From Alicyclobacillus sp. (GTDB lineage Bacteria; Bacillota; Bacilli; Alicyclobacillales; Alicyclobacillaceae), in NCBI GenBank assembly GCA_023511725.1, contig JAIMAY010000008.1, positions 1 through 64,000 on the forward strand: a stretch of 64,000 nt of DNA. Direction: 5' to 3'. Made by a program: the position numbers and the translations under genes. Below the pieces are notes generated by a model. That model was given only the letters and a program-made list of their open reading frames with translations, was not told where the DNA came from and searched no databases. The stretch's first letter is position 1; every line of letters begins with the position of its first letter. Shown in pieces: positions 17,448 through 25,417 of the stretch.

Positions 17448-18449
17448 TCATTTGCCGACCTGACCCAGGGTGGAGATGGCAATCTGGCGCATCTGATCCA
17501 GCGTGAGCTGGGAACTGATGAGGTCAAACTCGACGCCGTTGGCCAGCCACACGAGACGATGTGCCGCATCCCCCATGTAGAGCGCCGGGACGCCGTACAG
17601 GTCCACGAGTTGGACGGTGTCCGTGACCGGCCAGCCGTCCACGCCCGGCGAGGGCCGGAATTCGTCCAACGTGAAGCTCAGGTCGCCGCTGTACCGCAGC
17701 ACCGTGCTATCATCCGTACCCTGCTGCAGAATCGTCAGCTTGTTGTCGAAGGTCTGCGTCGGCAGGATGTAGCCGAAACTTTCCTCCTCGTCGCTGGCGA
17801 GCGTCGCCTTCGTGCCGGATTGGGCGAGCTGTTGCGGATCGAAATCCGCGTCTTTGAAGCTCACGCCCGTGTCAAACGACTTGAACTCGACCACCACCAC
17901 GGCCTTGCCGTTCTTGTCGAGGAGTTGCACCGTCTTCGGCTGCATCGTCTTGGCGTCGACCTGGACCCGCTGCTTCACCACCACATCGTTTGAGGGTGAC
18001 ACCGGCACCTCGAACATGTACAGGCCGCCGCTCTTGTTGACCGACAGATTCTGGCTGTTCGCGAGCTGCTGCAGCACCTGGTCATAGAGATAGATGTGGC
18101 CCTGGTTCTGCGCCCAGTTGCCGTTGAACCGGAACACCTTCTGGAGCTGCGGGCTGACCACGAACATCCCGTTCTTATTGCGTACGATGATTTGATTGAT
18201 ATTCTTGTTCGCGTCCCCAAGCAGGATCTTGTACTGGTCCGGCCCGTCGAAGTCGGTTTCGATGTAGTAGACCTGCGATGTGTTGTCCATCTGCACCGTC
18301 ATCATCGCGGTGCTGCGGTAGTTCTGCTGCTCGAGCTTCACCGCTTCATTCTTGAGCGTGTCCTTCATGTTCCCCGAAGGCGACAGGGAGCACCCGGCCA
18401 AGGCCGCCGTCAGCCCGACTGCCAGCACCCAACCAGCGAACTTTCGCAT
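17448..18449 (-). CDS. ydcC: LolA/YdcC-like sporulation lipoprotein
   Basis: A 333-residue exported lipoprotein: the signal peptide MRKFAGWVLAVGLTAALAG ends in the lipobox LAGC. The mature part is beta-rich, resembling the LolA/LppX fold of the YdcC (germination/sporulation) family, with repeated strand patterns such as STAMMTVQMDNTSQVYYIETDF. It is placed between nnrD and alr; in B. subtilis ydcC lies between acpS and alr, so synteny supports the assignment. A hairpin just past the stop (AGGGCGCTC/GGGCGCCCT) lacks a T run. Confidence 0.82.
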   Translation of the reverse strand: MRKFAGWVLAVGLTAALAGCSLSPSGNMKDTLKNEAVKLEQQNYRSTAMMTVQMDNTSQVYYIETDFDGPDQYKILLGDANKNINQIIVRNKNGMFVVSPQLQKVFRFNGNWAQNQGHIYLYDQVLQQLANSQNLSVNKSGGLYMFEVPVSPSNDVVVKQRVQVDAKTMQPKTVQLLDKNGKAVVVVEFKSFDTGVSFKDADFDPQQLAQSGTKATLASDEEESFGYILPTQTFDNKLTILQQGTDDSTVLRYSGDLSFTLDEFRPSPGVDGWPVTDTVQLVDLYGVPALYMGDAAHRLVWLANGVEFDLISSQLTLDQMRQIAISTLGQVGK

Positions 18450-18480
18450 AGCCCACCTCGCCTTTCCGTCGACGAACGCC

Positions 18481-19950
18481 TCACCTGGAGTCCTCCCCGG
18501 GAGATGGGTGCAGACACGCCCGCAGCGCGTTCGGCAAAGCCGCCACCACGTCCGACGCCATGACGGCGGCCATCGTTAACGCCTCACCCGCCAACTCGCC
18601 GGCCCGGCCGTGCAGCCATGCGCCGAGCGCGGCGGCGTCGAATGGAGCCAACCCTTGCCCCATCAGGCTGCCGATCACGCCCGCCAACACATCCCCGCTT
18701 CCCGCCGTCGCGAGGGATGCGTCGCCGCTGCCGATGATGCGGAGCCGGCCGTCCGGCGCTGCTACGATGGTCCGGTAGCCCTTCAGCACCGTCACCGCAC
18801 CCGTGCGTTCCACCAAGGCTCGCGCCGCCTCCACCCGCTCCGCCTGCACCCAGGCGGTGGAGGCACCGAGCAGCCGTGCGGCCTCCTTGGGATGCGGCGT
18901 GATCACCCAGGGGCGCCCGGGTAGCGGTCCATCCGCGAACACGGCAAGTGCCTCCGCGTCGATCACGGCCGGCCCCTCGTACGCCCGCAGCCGCCCCCGC
19001 CACGCCTCGGCATGTTGGCCGAACCCGGGGCCCGCAATCACGACATCGAGCCTCGCGAAGACGGCCTCGTCGTCCGGCGAGCAGGAGGCGAGAACCATCT
19101 CCGCCGGGGCCGGTGGTACGCGGCCCGGCTCGTGGAGCAGCGCGACCCAACCCGCGCCAGACCGCGCCGCGCCGAGGGCCGCCAGCACCGCCGCGCCGTG
19201 CATCTCGCCGCAGACGATGCCGACGCGGCCATAGCTGCCCTTGTGTGAATCGGGCACCCGCCGTGGCACCCGCTGCCGGGCCCACGCCTCGTCAATCCAC
19301 TCGCACACAGGTTCGTGGGCCGCGACAGTGGCGGGATGGACCGGAATGCCGACATCCGCGACGCGCCAGCGACCGCTGTACATCGCCCCGGGTGTCACGC
19401 ACAGACCGAGCTTCGGGGCGGCCATCGTCACGGTCTCCTCGGCGCGGATGGCCGGGCCCGGCACGCGGCCGGTGTCGGCGTCCACGCCGGTGGGAAGATC
19501 GCACGCCACCACCGGCCGGCCCGTGTCGTTCACGGCCCGAATCAGGGCTGCGAGCGCACCCTCCGGCGGCCGGCTGGCGCCGGTCCCCAGCAGCGCGTCG
19601 ACGTACAGGTCTGCTTCGGGCAGCGTCCCGTCCCAGACGCGGTACAGCACACCGCTGCGCTGCGCGGCCTGCGCCATGAGGGCGGCGTCGCCTTGGAGAA
19701 GTGTGGGATCCACCAGCGACAGCACCTCCACGCGAAGGCCCCACTGGTGCAGCCAGCGGGCGGCGGACCAGCCATCTCCGCCGTTGTTGCCCTTGCCGCA
19801 GAGCACGACAATTTGCCCCGGCGCCCTCTCCCGCACACACGCCGCCACTGCGCGTCCGGCGTGGTCCATCAGCACCGCACCGGGGATCCCCAGGTGTTCG
19901 ATGGTTCGTCGGTCCAACTCCCGCATCTGCTTGCTGGTGACAAGAATCAC
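18481..19950 (-). CDS. nnrD: Bifunctional NAD(P)H-hydrate epimerase / ADP-dependent dehydratase
   Basis: This repair enzyme restores hydrated NADH and NADPH. The 489-residue protein joins an N-terminal YjeF epimerase domain (about 1-210; GKGNNGGDGW, CDLPTGVDADTG) and a C-terminal ADP/ATP-dependent dehydratase (about 220-480; HKGSYGRVGIV, PHPKEAARLL, ATAGSGDVLAGVIGSLMGQG). GTG at 19950 is preceded by GGGAGG seven bases away. It lies between acpS and ydcC in the same direction. Confidence 0.94.
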   Translation of the reverse strand: MILVTSKQMRELDRRTIEHLGIPGAVLMDHAGRAVAACVRERAPGQIVVLCGKGNNGGDGWSAARWLHQWGLRVEVLSLVDPTLLQGDAALMAQAAQRSGVLYRVWDGTLPEADLYVDALLGTGASRPPEGALAALIRAVNDTGRPVVACDLPTGVDADTGRVPGPAIRAEETVTMAAPKLGLCVTPGAMYSGRWRVADVGIPVHPATVAAHEPVCEWIDEAWARQRVPRRVPDSHKGSYGRVGIVCGEMHGAAVLAALGAARSGAGWVALLHEPGRVPPAPAEMVLASCSPDDEAVFARLDVVIAGPGFGQHAEAWRGRLRAYEGPAVIDAEALAVFADGPLPGRPWVITPHPKEAARLLGASTAWVQAERVEAARALVERTGAVTVLKGYRTIVAAPDGRLRIIGSGDASLATAGSGDVLAGVIGSLMGQGLAPFDAAALGAWLHGRAGELAGEALTMAAVMASDVVAALPNALRACLHPSPGEDSR

Positions 19951-20083
19951 TCGGCACCCTCCCGAGGATTGGTATACGTATATTCCGCTTGTCTCTCCGA
20001 TATGAACAGGCTCTGCCCGTCCGCTGTAGACGAGCGCGGCCGCCTACCCAGGGCTGGTGGCAGGGCCGAGGGGTGACGAGGCA

Positions 20084-20461
20084 TCAGCGCTCCCACACCG
20101 CAACGGCGAAAGCGCTCTCCCGCGTATGCGTGATGGCGACGTGCCAGCGGCCGTCGGTCCACGCCGGGTCCCCCTCCGTTCCGCCGCTGTGCCAGACCAC
20201 GCGCAGGCCGCCGGTCCCCTCGACGATGGCCACGGCGTGCAGGCCCATCCGGCCGAGGCCGCATCCGGCCGCCTTCGCGATGGCTTCCTTGGCCGCGAAG
20301 CGCCCAGCCACAAACTCCACCTTCCTATCTGGCGCCATGCGCACATAGCGCTGCCACTCGTCATCCGCCAGGATGCGGCGTGCAAACGCATCGCCGCGGC
20401 GGCCCAGCGCCGCGCGGATCCGCGCGAGTTCCACCGCGTCGCAGCCGAGGCCGAAGATCAC
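20084..20461 (-). CDS. acpS: Holo-[acyl-carrier-protein] synthase AcpS
   Basis: AcpS transfers 4'-phosphopantetheine from CoA to acyl carrier protein. The 125-residue product starts VIFGLGCDAVELARI with the metal-binding Asp, and has VAGRFAAKEAIAKAAG, the second signature, and WHVAITHTRESAFAVAV at the end. GTG at 20461 follows GAGGAG at nine bases. It begins a run acpS-nnrD-ydcC-alr-ndoAI-ndoA, all on one strand. Confidence 0.94.
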   Translation of the reverse strand: MIFGLGCDAVELARIRAALGRRGDAFARRILADDEWQRYVRMAPDRKVEFVAGRFAAKEAIAKAAGCGLGRMGLHAVAIVEGTGGLRVVWHSGGTEGDPAWTDGRWHVAITHTRESAFAVAVWER

Positions 20462-20515
20462 GCGCCATCGCTCCTCTCCGTCAGGTACAATCAAAGCAAT
20501 GAAAGGGGGCTGTCC

Positions 20516-21283
20516 ATGGTCCGTCGCTTCTGGCAAACCTATGCAGCCATCGCCAGCGCCAGCGTCGCCGTGTCTCTGCTCTCCTGGCTCGCGGTATGGC
20601 TGTGCGGATTGTCGATCCGGACACTGCCGCCGCTGACCGCTGCGCTCACGCTCCCCATGGGCTTTCCTTCGCTATCCGACTTCGCGGTCCCTGCCACCGC
20701 GGGGCCGTGGTTACTGTGGGTTGTGCTGTTCCTGGTGAAGGTCTGGCTCACCGGAGGCACGTACGGTGCTTTCGCGCGCGTGTACGCGGATCTGCCGGGC
20801 GGTCCCGCGGCATTCATCCGCGACGGTGGACGCGCCTTTTGGCGTCTGCTCGGTTGGTATGTGCTGTGGGACAGCGTCGGTTTGGCGGGAGCACTGTGGC
20901 TGGGGGACATCCGGGTGACGATTCCGCTGTGGTGCGTGCGCTGGGTGTTCCTCTACGCCGGCCCCGCGTTGGTCTGCGAAACGCAGGACAGCGCACGGCG
21001 CGCACTCGGCCGCGCGGGTCGCGTGTGGCTGCGGGATTGGGCCGCCTCGCTGGGCTTGGCCATCGCCGTGGCCGTCACGGCGGCGGTGTGTGCCGGGATA
21101 GGCAAGCCCGTCGCGCCAGGTCCGCTGGGCCTATGGCTCACGCTTGCCATCATCATCGACGGGCTCGCCGGGGCTTGGTGGATGCACATGACGTGTGCCC
21201 GCTACGCGCATCTGTCCGGCTGGGTGGAGGGCGTCCGGGCGGATCGCGTCACTGCGGCCGATACAGCGTCACCTCGGCGCTGA
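20516..21283 (+). CDS. Uncharacterised multi-span membrane protein
   Basis: I do not recognise a family. The 255-residue product has about six hydrophobic segments: ASVAVSLLSWLAVWLCGL, the LLWVVLFLVKVWL stretch, WYVLWDSVGLAGALWL, a segment around IPLWCVRWVFLYAG, LGLAIAVAVTAAVCAG and LGLWLTLAIIIDGLAG, with polar loops between. It diverges from acpS; ATG at 20516 has AAGGGGG six bases upstream. Its last 35 bases overlap the end of the convergent DUF190 gene. It may be a transport or stress membrane protein, but nothing in the sequence decides. Confidence 0.7.
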   Translation: MVRRFWQTYAAIASASVAVSLLSWLAVWLCGLSIRTLPPLTAALTLPMGFPSLSDFAVPATAGPWLLWVVLFLVKVWLTGGTYGAFARVYADLPGGPAAFIRDGGRAFWRLLGWYVLWDSVGLAGALWLGDIRVTIPLWCVRWVFLYAGPALVCETQDSARRALGRAGRVWLRDWAASLGLAIAVAVTAAVCAGIGKPVAPGPLGLWLTLAIIIDGLAGAWWMHMTCARYAHLSGWVEGVRADRVTAADTASPRR

Positions 21284-22010
21284 CCACGAGCGCCGCACTG
21301 CCCAGCAGCGCTTGGAACTCGGGGAGCCAGGCGATGGCGTGATCATGCAGATCCAGGATGGTCATGACGACCGGCGCATCCTGCCGGAACGGGAGCACAC
21401 CGGCACGGCGGAACATTCCGTCGCCGCCGTAGCCCGCGGCGGCGCGCGTGGTCGCGAACCACAGGACGCCGCGCCTGCGCAACCACTCGGCCACAGCCTG
21501 GTAGATGGGCTTTCCGTTCAGAAACACGCCCTCATGGGTGTAGACGCGGATCTCCAGTCCGGGTACGCCGGATACCGTTCGCCGGTCTTCCGTGGTGTAA
21601 GTGGCGGGCCGCACGTCCGCTCGCTGGCCCGCACGCCCCCCGACGCGCACCACCGGCTGTGAAGTCCCGGCTACCTGCAATCCCGTGCTCCACAAGGTAA
21701 CCTCCGCCATCGCACACACCCCTTCCCCACGTAGTTCCGACAGGGCGCGCGGCAACCAGGCGGCAATGCGCGCCCGCTCATCCATCCATTCCAACCAGAT
21801 GGGCAGGGCGTTGGAAGCGGCTTCATTCTCGATGCTCCGAAACACACGTCCGCCTCCGCTTCCCTCCACCTGAAGGATGGCCGTACCACCGCGAATACCC
21901 TCCGCCCGCGCGGATTCCATCAGGCGCCGGTACAGCAGGGCGCCCTCGCGCATCGCTGCGCCATTCCAAAGCCCGATTTTGAGTGCCGCCCCGTCCAACC
22001 GGGCGTCCAT
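21249..22010 (-). CDS. Tandem DUF190 (PII-like) protein
   Basis: The 253-residue protein contains two copies of the DUF190 ferredoxin-like fold. Copy one spans about 8-105 (LKIGLWNGAAMREGALLYRR, a Gly-Gly-Gly loop in the usual GYG position, LPIWLEWMDERARI). Copy two spans about 150-250 (LEIRVYTHEGVFLNGKPIYQ, AAAGYGGDGMFRR, PVVMTILDLHDHAI). Single-domain DUF190 proteins resemble PII trimers and often accompany fluoride exporters; none is seen here. ATG at 22010 has GGAGG five bases upstream. Copy one has lost the YG residues, hinting at a pseudo-dimer with one active site. Confidence 0.78.
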   Translation of the reverse strand: MDARLDGAALKIGLWNGAAMREGALLYRRLMESARAEGIRGGTAILQVEGSGGGRVFRSIENEAASNALPIWLEWMDERARIAAWLPRALSELRGEGVCAMAEVTLWSTGLQVAGTSQPVVRVGGRAGQRADVRPATYTTEDRRTVSGVPGLEIRVYTHEGVFLNGKPIYQAVAEWLRRRGVLWFATTRAAAGYGGDGMFRRAGVLPFRQDAPVVMTILDLHDHAIAWLPEFQALLGSAALVVSAEVTLYRPQ

Positions 22011-22143
22011 GACACCCTCCATCCTTTCGATCCCGCCCCAACACCGGCCGACCCTCACCCATCCCCAGGGTGCATGCGCGCACAATGTGTGGCACAATGA
22101 ACCCAGCGAGGCTCGACGAACCCGCACGGAAGGAGGCGACGGG

Positions 22144-22344
22144 GTGAGCGGTACCATGCTGTGGTTGCTGCGCGCCGTGTTCATCGTCGCGGCATGCGCC
22201 TTTTTCACCACCGCCATGCGTGCGCGGCCCGGTGCAGAGGCGGAACCTCGCCGGATGATCTGGGTTTGGCTGGTACTCGGCTTGGTCATTTCCATCGCGA
22301 TGCTGTCTACGGATACATTGTATGTACCAAATCCATCCGTTTAG
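22144..22344 (+). CDS. Small two-helix membrane protein
   Basis: A 66-residue product starting with GTG at 22144, preceded by GGAGG seven bases away. It has two hydrophobic segments, MLWLLRAVFIVAACAFFTT and MIWVWLVLGLVISIAMLS, linked by a basic/acidic loop (MRARPGAEAEPRR). No family is recognised. It diverges from the DUF190 gene. Confidence 0.6.
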   Translation: MSGTMLWLLRAVFIVAACAFFTTAMRARPGAEAEPRRMIWVWLVLGLVISIAMLSTDTLYVPNPSV

Positions 22345-22456
22345 ACAACGCATGACAGCCGAGACGAAGAAATGGTACAGATGTCCAGGGGTGTGATCAC
22401 GCCGCTGGCCGCAGGGGCCGGCCAGTCGCCGTGAGAGAGGACGGCAGCGGGATGAC

Positions 22457-22477
22457 CGCGCCGCGAAGCGCGGCGCG
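22457..22477. terminator. GC-rich hairpin between convergent genes
   Basis: CGCGCCGCG, loop aag, CGCGGCGCG forms a perfect 9-bp stem. It lies in the roughly 200-bp gap between the small membrane protein (plus) and the zinc-ribbon gene (minus). No T run follows on either strand, so terminator function is uncertain. The rest of this gap shows nothing else. Confidence 0.4.
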
Positions 22478-22540
22478 AGGTTCATGTGGAGACCGGCCGG
22501 CGGTGTGCCGACGCGCCCTAGGAGGTGTGCGGCACGGGCA

Positions 22541-22729
22541 TTATGTGCGCAGCCAATACTTCACATACCTGCCGATGATGGGGTCCTTCGCCAGGTTGAT
22601 GTTGTTGCGCTCATCGCGCAGATTCGGCGGGATGACAATCTCGCCGCATGTCGGACACGTCCACGGCTCCTCGAAGCCTGCGCTGGAATACGCTTCTTCG
22701 TGGCAATATGGGCAAATGGCCATTTGCAT
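22541..22729 (-). CDS. Small zinc-ribbon protein
   Basis: A 62-residue protein MQMAICPYCHEEAYS...WTCPTCGE, with two CPxC knuckles 19 residues apart that should bind one zinc. The C-terminal half (IIGRYVKYWLRT) is charged and helical. ATG at 22729 follows GGAGG at nine bases. No specific family is recognised; such ribbons are often nucleic-acid or protein adaptors. It diverges from map. Confidence 0.72.
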   Translation of the reverse strand: MQMAICPYCHEEAYSSAGFEEPWTCPTCGEIVIPPNLRDERNNINLAKDPIIGRYVKYWLRT

Positions 22730-22828
22730 CGTAGACGGCCTCCGTTCCTGAGACGCGGTGTACAATTCTGACTCTTACTGTAAAGGACTTTGGCGTCGCC
22801 GTCAAACATTTTTTCAGGAGGGTGTCGC

Positions 22829-23575
22829 ATGATAACCACCAAAAGCCGATACGAGATCTCGCTCATGCGCGAAGCCGGCAAGGTCGTCGCCGCGTGCCAC
22901 GACGCCCTCTCGCGGATGATCCGGCCGGGGGTGAGCACGCTCGAGATCGACCGATTTGTCGAGGAGTTCATCACCCGCCACAAGATGGAGCCGGCGCAAA
23001 AGGGCTACAAAGGCTATCCGTTCGCCGCCTGCACATCCGTCAACGACGTGATCTGCCACGGGTTCCCGAGCGAGTACCGGTTGCAGGAAGGCGACATCAT
23101 CACCGTCGACATGGTGGCTGTGTACAAGGGGCTGCACGCCGATTCGGCTTGGAGCTATGCGGTGGGAGAGATCAGCGAAACAGCGCGAAAGCTGATGGAG
23201 GTCACGCATCGGGCGCTGTTCGTGGGGATTGAACAAGCAGTGATTGGGAATCACATCTCCGACATCGGCCACGCCATTCAGACCTATGTGGAAGCGCAGG
23301 GATTCTCGGTGGTGCGCGATTTCATCGGCCATGGCATCGGCCGGCGCATGCACGAAAGCCCCGAGGTGCTGCACTATGGGCCGCCGCATCGGGGACCGAA
23401 GATCAAGCGCGGCATGACGTTCACCATCGAGCCCATGGTGAACGTGGGCAGCTACGAGGTGAAGATGGACGATGATGGCTGGACGGCCCGCACGGCGGAC
23501 GGGAGCCTCAGCTGCCAGTTCGAACACACCCTCGCCATCACCGACAACGGGCCGGAGATCCTGACCCAGTTGTGA
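22829..23575 (+). CDS. map: Methionine aminopeptidase, type I
   Basis: Removes initiator methionine from nascent proteins. The 248-residue protein has the five metal ligands in order: Asp in CTSVNDVICHG, Asp in ITVDMV, His in GHGIGRRMHESP, Glu in IEPMV and Glu in CQFEHT. GGAGG lies seven bases before ATG 22829. It stands outside the ribosomal-protein cluster where the main map gene usually lies, so it may be a second, MapB-like copy. It is convergent with the MbfA-like gene 13 bp away. Confidence 0.95.
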   Translation: MITTKSRYEISLMREAGKVVAACHDALSRMIRPGVSTLEIDRFVEEFITRHKMEPAQKGYKGYPFAACTSVNDVICHGFPSEYRLQEGDIITVDMVAVYKGLHADSAWSYAVGEISETARKLMEVTHRALFVGIEQAVIGNHISDIGHAIQTYVEAQGFSVVRDFIGHGIGRRMHESPEVLHYGPPHRGPKIKRGMTFTIEPMVNVGSYEVKMDDDGWTARTADGSLSCQFEHTLAITDNGPEILTQL

Positions 23576-23588
23576 TGGGCGCCGGGCT

Positions 23589-24716
23589 TCATAGCAGCTT
23601 GGCGCCGAACAGGCCGAGCACGTACGACACCACACCGACGAGGATGCCGACGAACATCATCTCCAGGCCGCTCGCCCACCAACTGCGCAGCGTCATCGTG
23701 CTCTTCGCCGCTCCCACCACGAAGTGCGCGATGATGCTGACCACCGCGGCGGTCACCATCGCCGGCAGGCCGGTGAGGAAAAAGAACGGCACCAGTGGGA
23801 TCAGACCGCCGACCAGCGTGCTGGCGCCGCCGAACAGGGCGGACCGCCATGGATTACCCCGGCTGACCTCGTGGATCCCGAGCTCCTCCTGCGCCATCGT
23901 CTTGAGAAACTGCTCCTCGTCCTGCGCGATGTGATCCGCGATACGGCGCGCCTCATCCGGGCTGAAACCCTTTAACTCGTACAGCAGCGCGAGCTCCTCC
24001 ACCTCATGCGCCGGGTCGGCCTGAATCTCGCGCCGCTCGGCCTCCAGCTCGCCCTCCATCAACTCGTTCTCGGATTTCGTCGCCAGCCAGGCGCCCGCGC
24101 CCATCGACAGCGTGCTCGCAAGCGCGCCGAACACGCCGCTGATCAGAATGGTGCGGCTGTCCGCGGTGTACCCAGCGACACCGGCGATGATCCCGAAGAT
24201 GGCGCCGAGACCGTCGTTGACGCCGTAGATGGCGTCTCCGACCCAGCCACCCGTCTCCTGCTTGTGCCAGCGCTCCTCCCGCCACATCCGGCGCAGGCGC
24301 TTGGCCGGACTTGACTCGCGCGACCACATCTCACCGATGTCTTGATGACTCTGCTCATCCCGGTCAATGCGGTCGAGGATGGCCAACAACTCCGCATCGT
24401 CGCCCAGCACACGCCGCAGGGAGTCGTACCAGGCGGCGTTGCCTTGTTCGATGGCCTCGATGCGCTGCACCAAGTCGCGCCCCGCGAGCCCTTCCACGCG
24501 CACCTCAGGCGGTGTCAGTTCGGCGGTGTTCACGCCCGCTTTCGCCAGCCGCTCCGCCCACAGCTGCGCATGCTCACCCTCGAGTCGGGCCAGCTTCTCG
24601 AGAATCTCCCGCCGACGCGGGTCTTTCTCCTTCCGGGCCGCGGCTTCGTACAACGCGCGCGCCTCCATCTCGCGTCGCCAGTTCTCCATCAGCGTTTTTT
24701 GCAGCCACGGATTCAT
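23589..24716 (-). CDS. Ferritin-like/VIT fusion membrane transporter (MbfA type)
   Basis: The 375-residue protein fuses an N-terminal rubrerythrin/ferritin-like four-helix domain (about 1-150) to a C-terminal CCC1/VIT1 membrane domain (about 170-375). The first part has the Glu/His-rich helices expected of a di-iron site (EMEARALYEAAARKE, EGEHAQLWAERL, DRDEQSHQDIGE). The second has the VIT signature DAIYGVNDGLGAIFGIIAG and STLSMGAGAWLATKSENE. MbfA of rhizobia exports iron and protects from iron and peroxide stress; the same is likely here. ATG at 24716 has GGGAGG ten bases upstream. Confidence 0.88.
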   Translation of the reverse strand: MNPWLQKTLMENWRREMEARALYEAAARKEKDPRRREILEKLARLEGEHAQLWAERLAKAGVNTAELTPPEVRVEGLAGRDLVQRIEAIEQGNAAWYDSLRRVLGDDAELLAILDRIDRDEQSHQDIGEMWSRESSPAKRLRRMWREERWHKQETGGWVGDAIYGVNDGLGAIFGIIAGVAGYTADSRTILISGVFGALASTLSMGAGAWLATKSENELMEGELEAERREIQADPAHEVEELALLYELKGFSPDEARRIADHIAQDEEQFLKTMAQEELGIHEVSRGNPWRSALFGGASTLVGGLIPLVPFFFLTGLPAMVTAAVVSIIAHFVVGAAKSTMTLRSWWASGLEMMFVGILVGVVSYVLGLFGAKLL

Positions 24717-24943
24717 CGCGGTCGTCCCTCCCATCCACGCGGCCTCTTGTGTCGCGCACCGACGGCTTGCACTTGGCCGCGGTGGGTCGTGCATCAACCC
24801 GAGTATGACGAAGGCCGGCCGAATTCGTCAATGATGCGGGCGACCGTTCACGCGTGCAAACCCCGCAGCTTCGCCGAACCTCGCAGCGACGTGAGCAAGC
24901 GGCGCGGGTCGACCGCACACGCACGCGCCGGTAACAACACGTC
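24717..24943. other. Non-coding gap between selW-like gene and mbfA-like gene
   Basis: From 24717 to 25057 I see no gene with a ribosome site. The stretch holds the leader of the MbfA-like gene and the hairpin at 24944-24979 annotated separately. Open frames here on both strands are antisense shadows or lack start signals. Confidence 0.5.
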
Positions 24944-24979
24944 GGGCGATCCCGCCCCTGGCGCGAGGCGGGATCGCCC
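24944..24979 (-). terminator. Long GC hairpin downstream of the SelW-like gene
   Basis: GGGCGATCCCGCC, a 10-base loop, and GGCGGGATCGCCC form a perfect 13-bp stem. On the minus strand it follows the selW-like gene by 78 bases and precedes TGTTGTT, so it probably terminates that transcript. It also insulates the downstream iron transporter gene. Confidence 0.55.
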
Positions 24980-25057
24980 GTATGGCCGGACCGGGTGACC
25001 GGCGCTCGCGGCGTATGCGCCCGCTTTGGCGGACGCCGGCCCGGCCGCGCAGCCCGG

Positions 25058-25309
25058 TCAGCCCAGCTTGCGCTCGACTTCCTGTGCGATTTCGCCTTCC
25101 TCCGGGAAACGGCCGAGCGCCTTCTTGGAGAAGACCAGCTCCTCCCCGACGCTCACCTCAAACACACCGCCGCTGGAAGGCACCAGTTTAAACTCGGAGA
25201 TCTTGGGATGGAACTTCGACAGCACTTCTTCCGCCACCCGGGCGGCTCTTGGCAAGTAGCCTCAAGACGTACAGTACTCGATGCGAACGGGCACCTTCGT
25301 CTCGGCCAT
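25058..25309 (-). CDS. SelW/Rdx-family selenoprotein with in-frame UGA (Sec at residue 16)
   Basis: The gene is read from ATG 25309 through TGA at 25264-25262 to the stop at 25058, giving 83 residues. Before the TGA stands METKVPVRIEYCTS-like sequence (MAETKVPVRIEYCTS); after it GYLPRAARVAEEVLSKF. The TGA occupies the second redox position of the family's CxxU/CxxC motif, giving CTSU. Downstream LVPSSGGVFEV and LVFSKKALGRFPE are SelT/SelW/SelH (Rdx) thioredoxin-fold motifs. An excellent AAGGAGG lies eight bases before the ATG, so translation starts upstream of the TGA. Standard annotation would truncate it to begin after the TGA. Rdx proteins are thought to act on glutathione or other thiols. 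Needs selA, selB, selC and selD elsewhere. Confidence 0.85.
25231..25245 (-). promoter_or_regulatory. Candidate bacterial SECIS hairpin
   Basis: On the mRNA strand CCGCC, loop CGGGU, GGCGG forms a small stem-loop inside the coding region. The stem begins 17 nt after the UGA and the loop about 22 nt after it, within the distance used by bacterial SECIS elements, and the loop is G-rich near its start. This fits recognition by SelB but is too short to prove it. Confidence 0.5.
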
Positions 25310-25417
25310 GCTGCAGACCTCCTTCAGGCTGAGCCCGGTATTGGATGCGCACCGCGTACGGCGGCACGTCCCACGCCTACAGTGTACGCCGGCGGAGCGC
25401 GGGATGCCAAACTGCCG

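Noticed and set aside
25058-25309. Nonsense-mutated pseudogene instead of selenoprotein
   Set aside because: The stop is UGA and lies precisely at the family's Sec/Cys position; the rest of the frame and ribosome site are intact. Left open until sel genes are checked.
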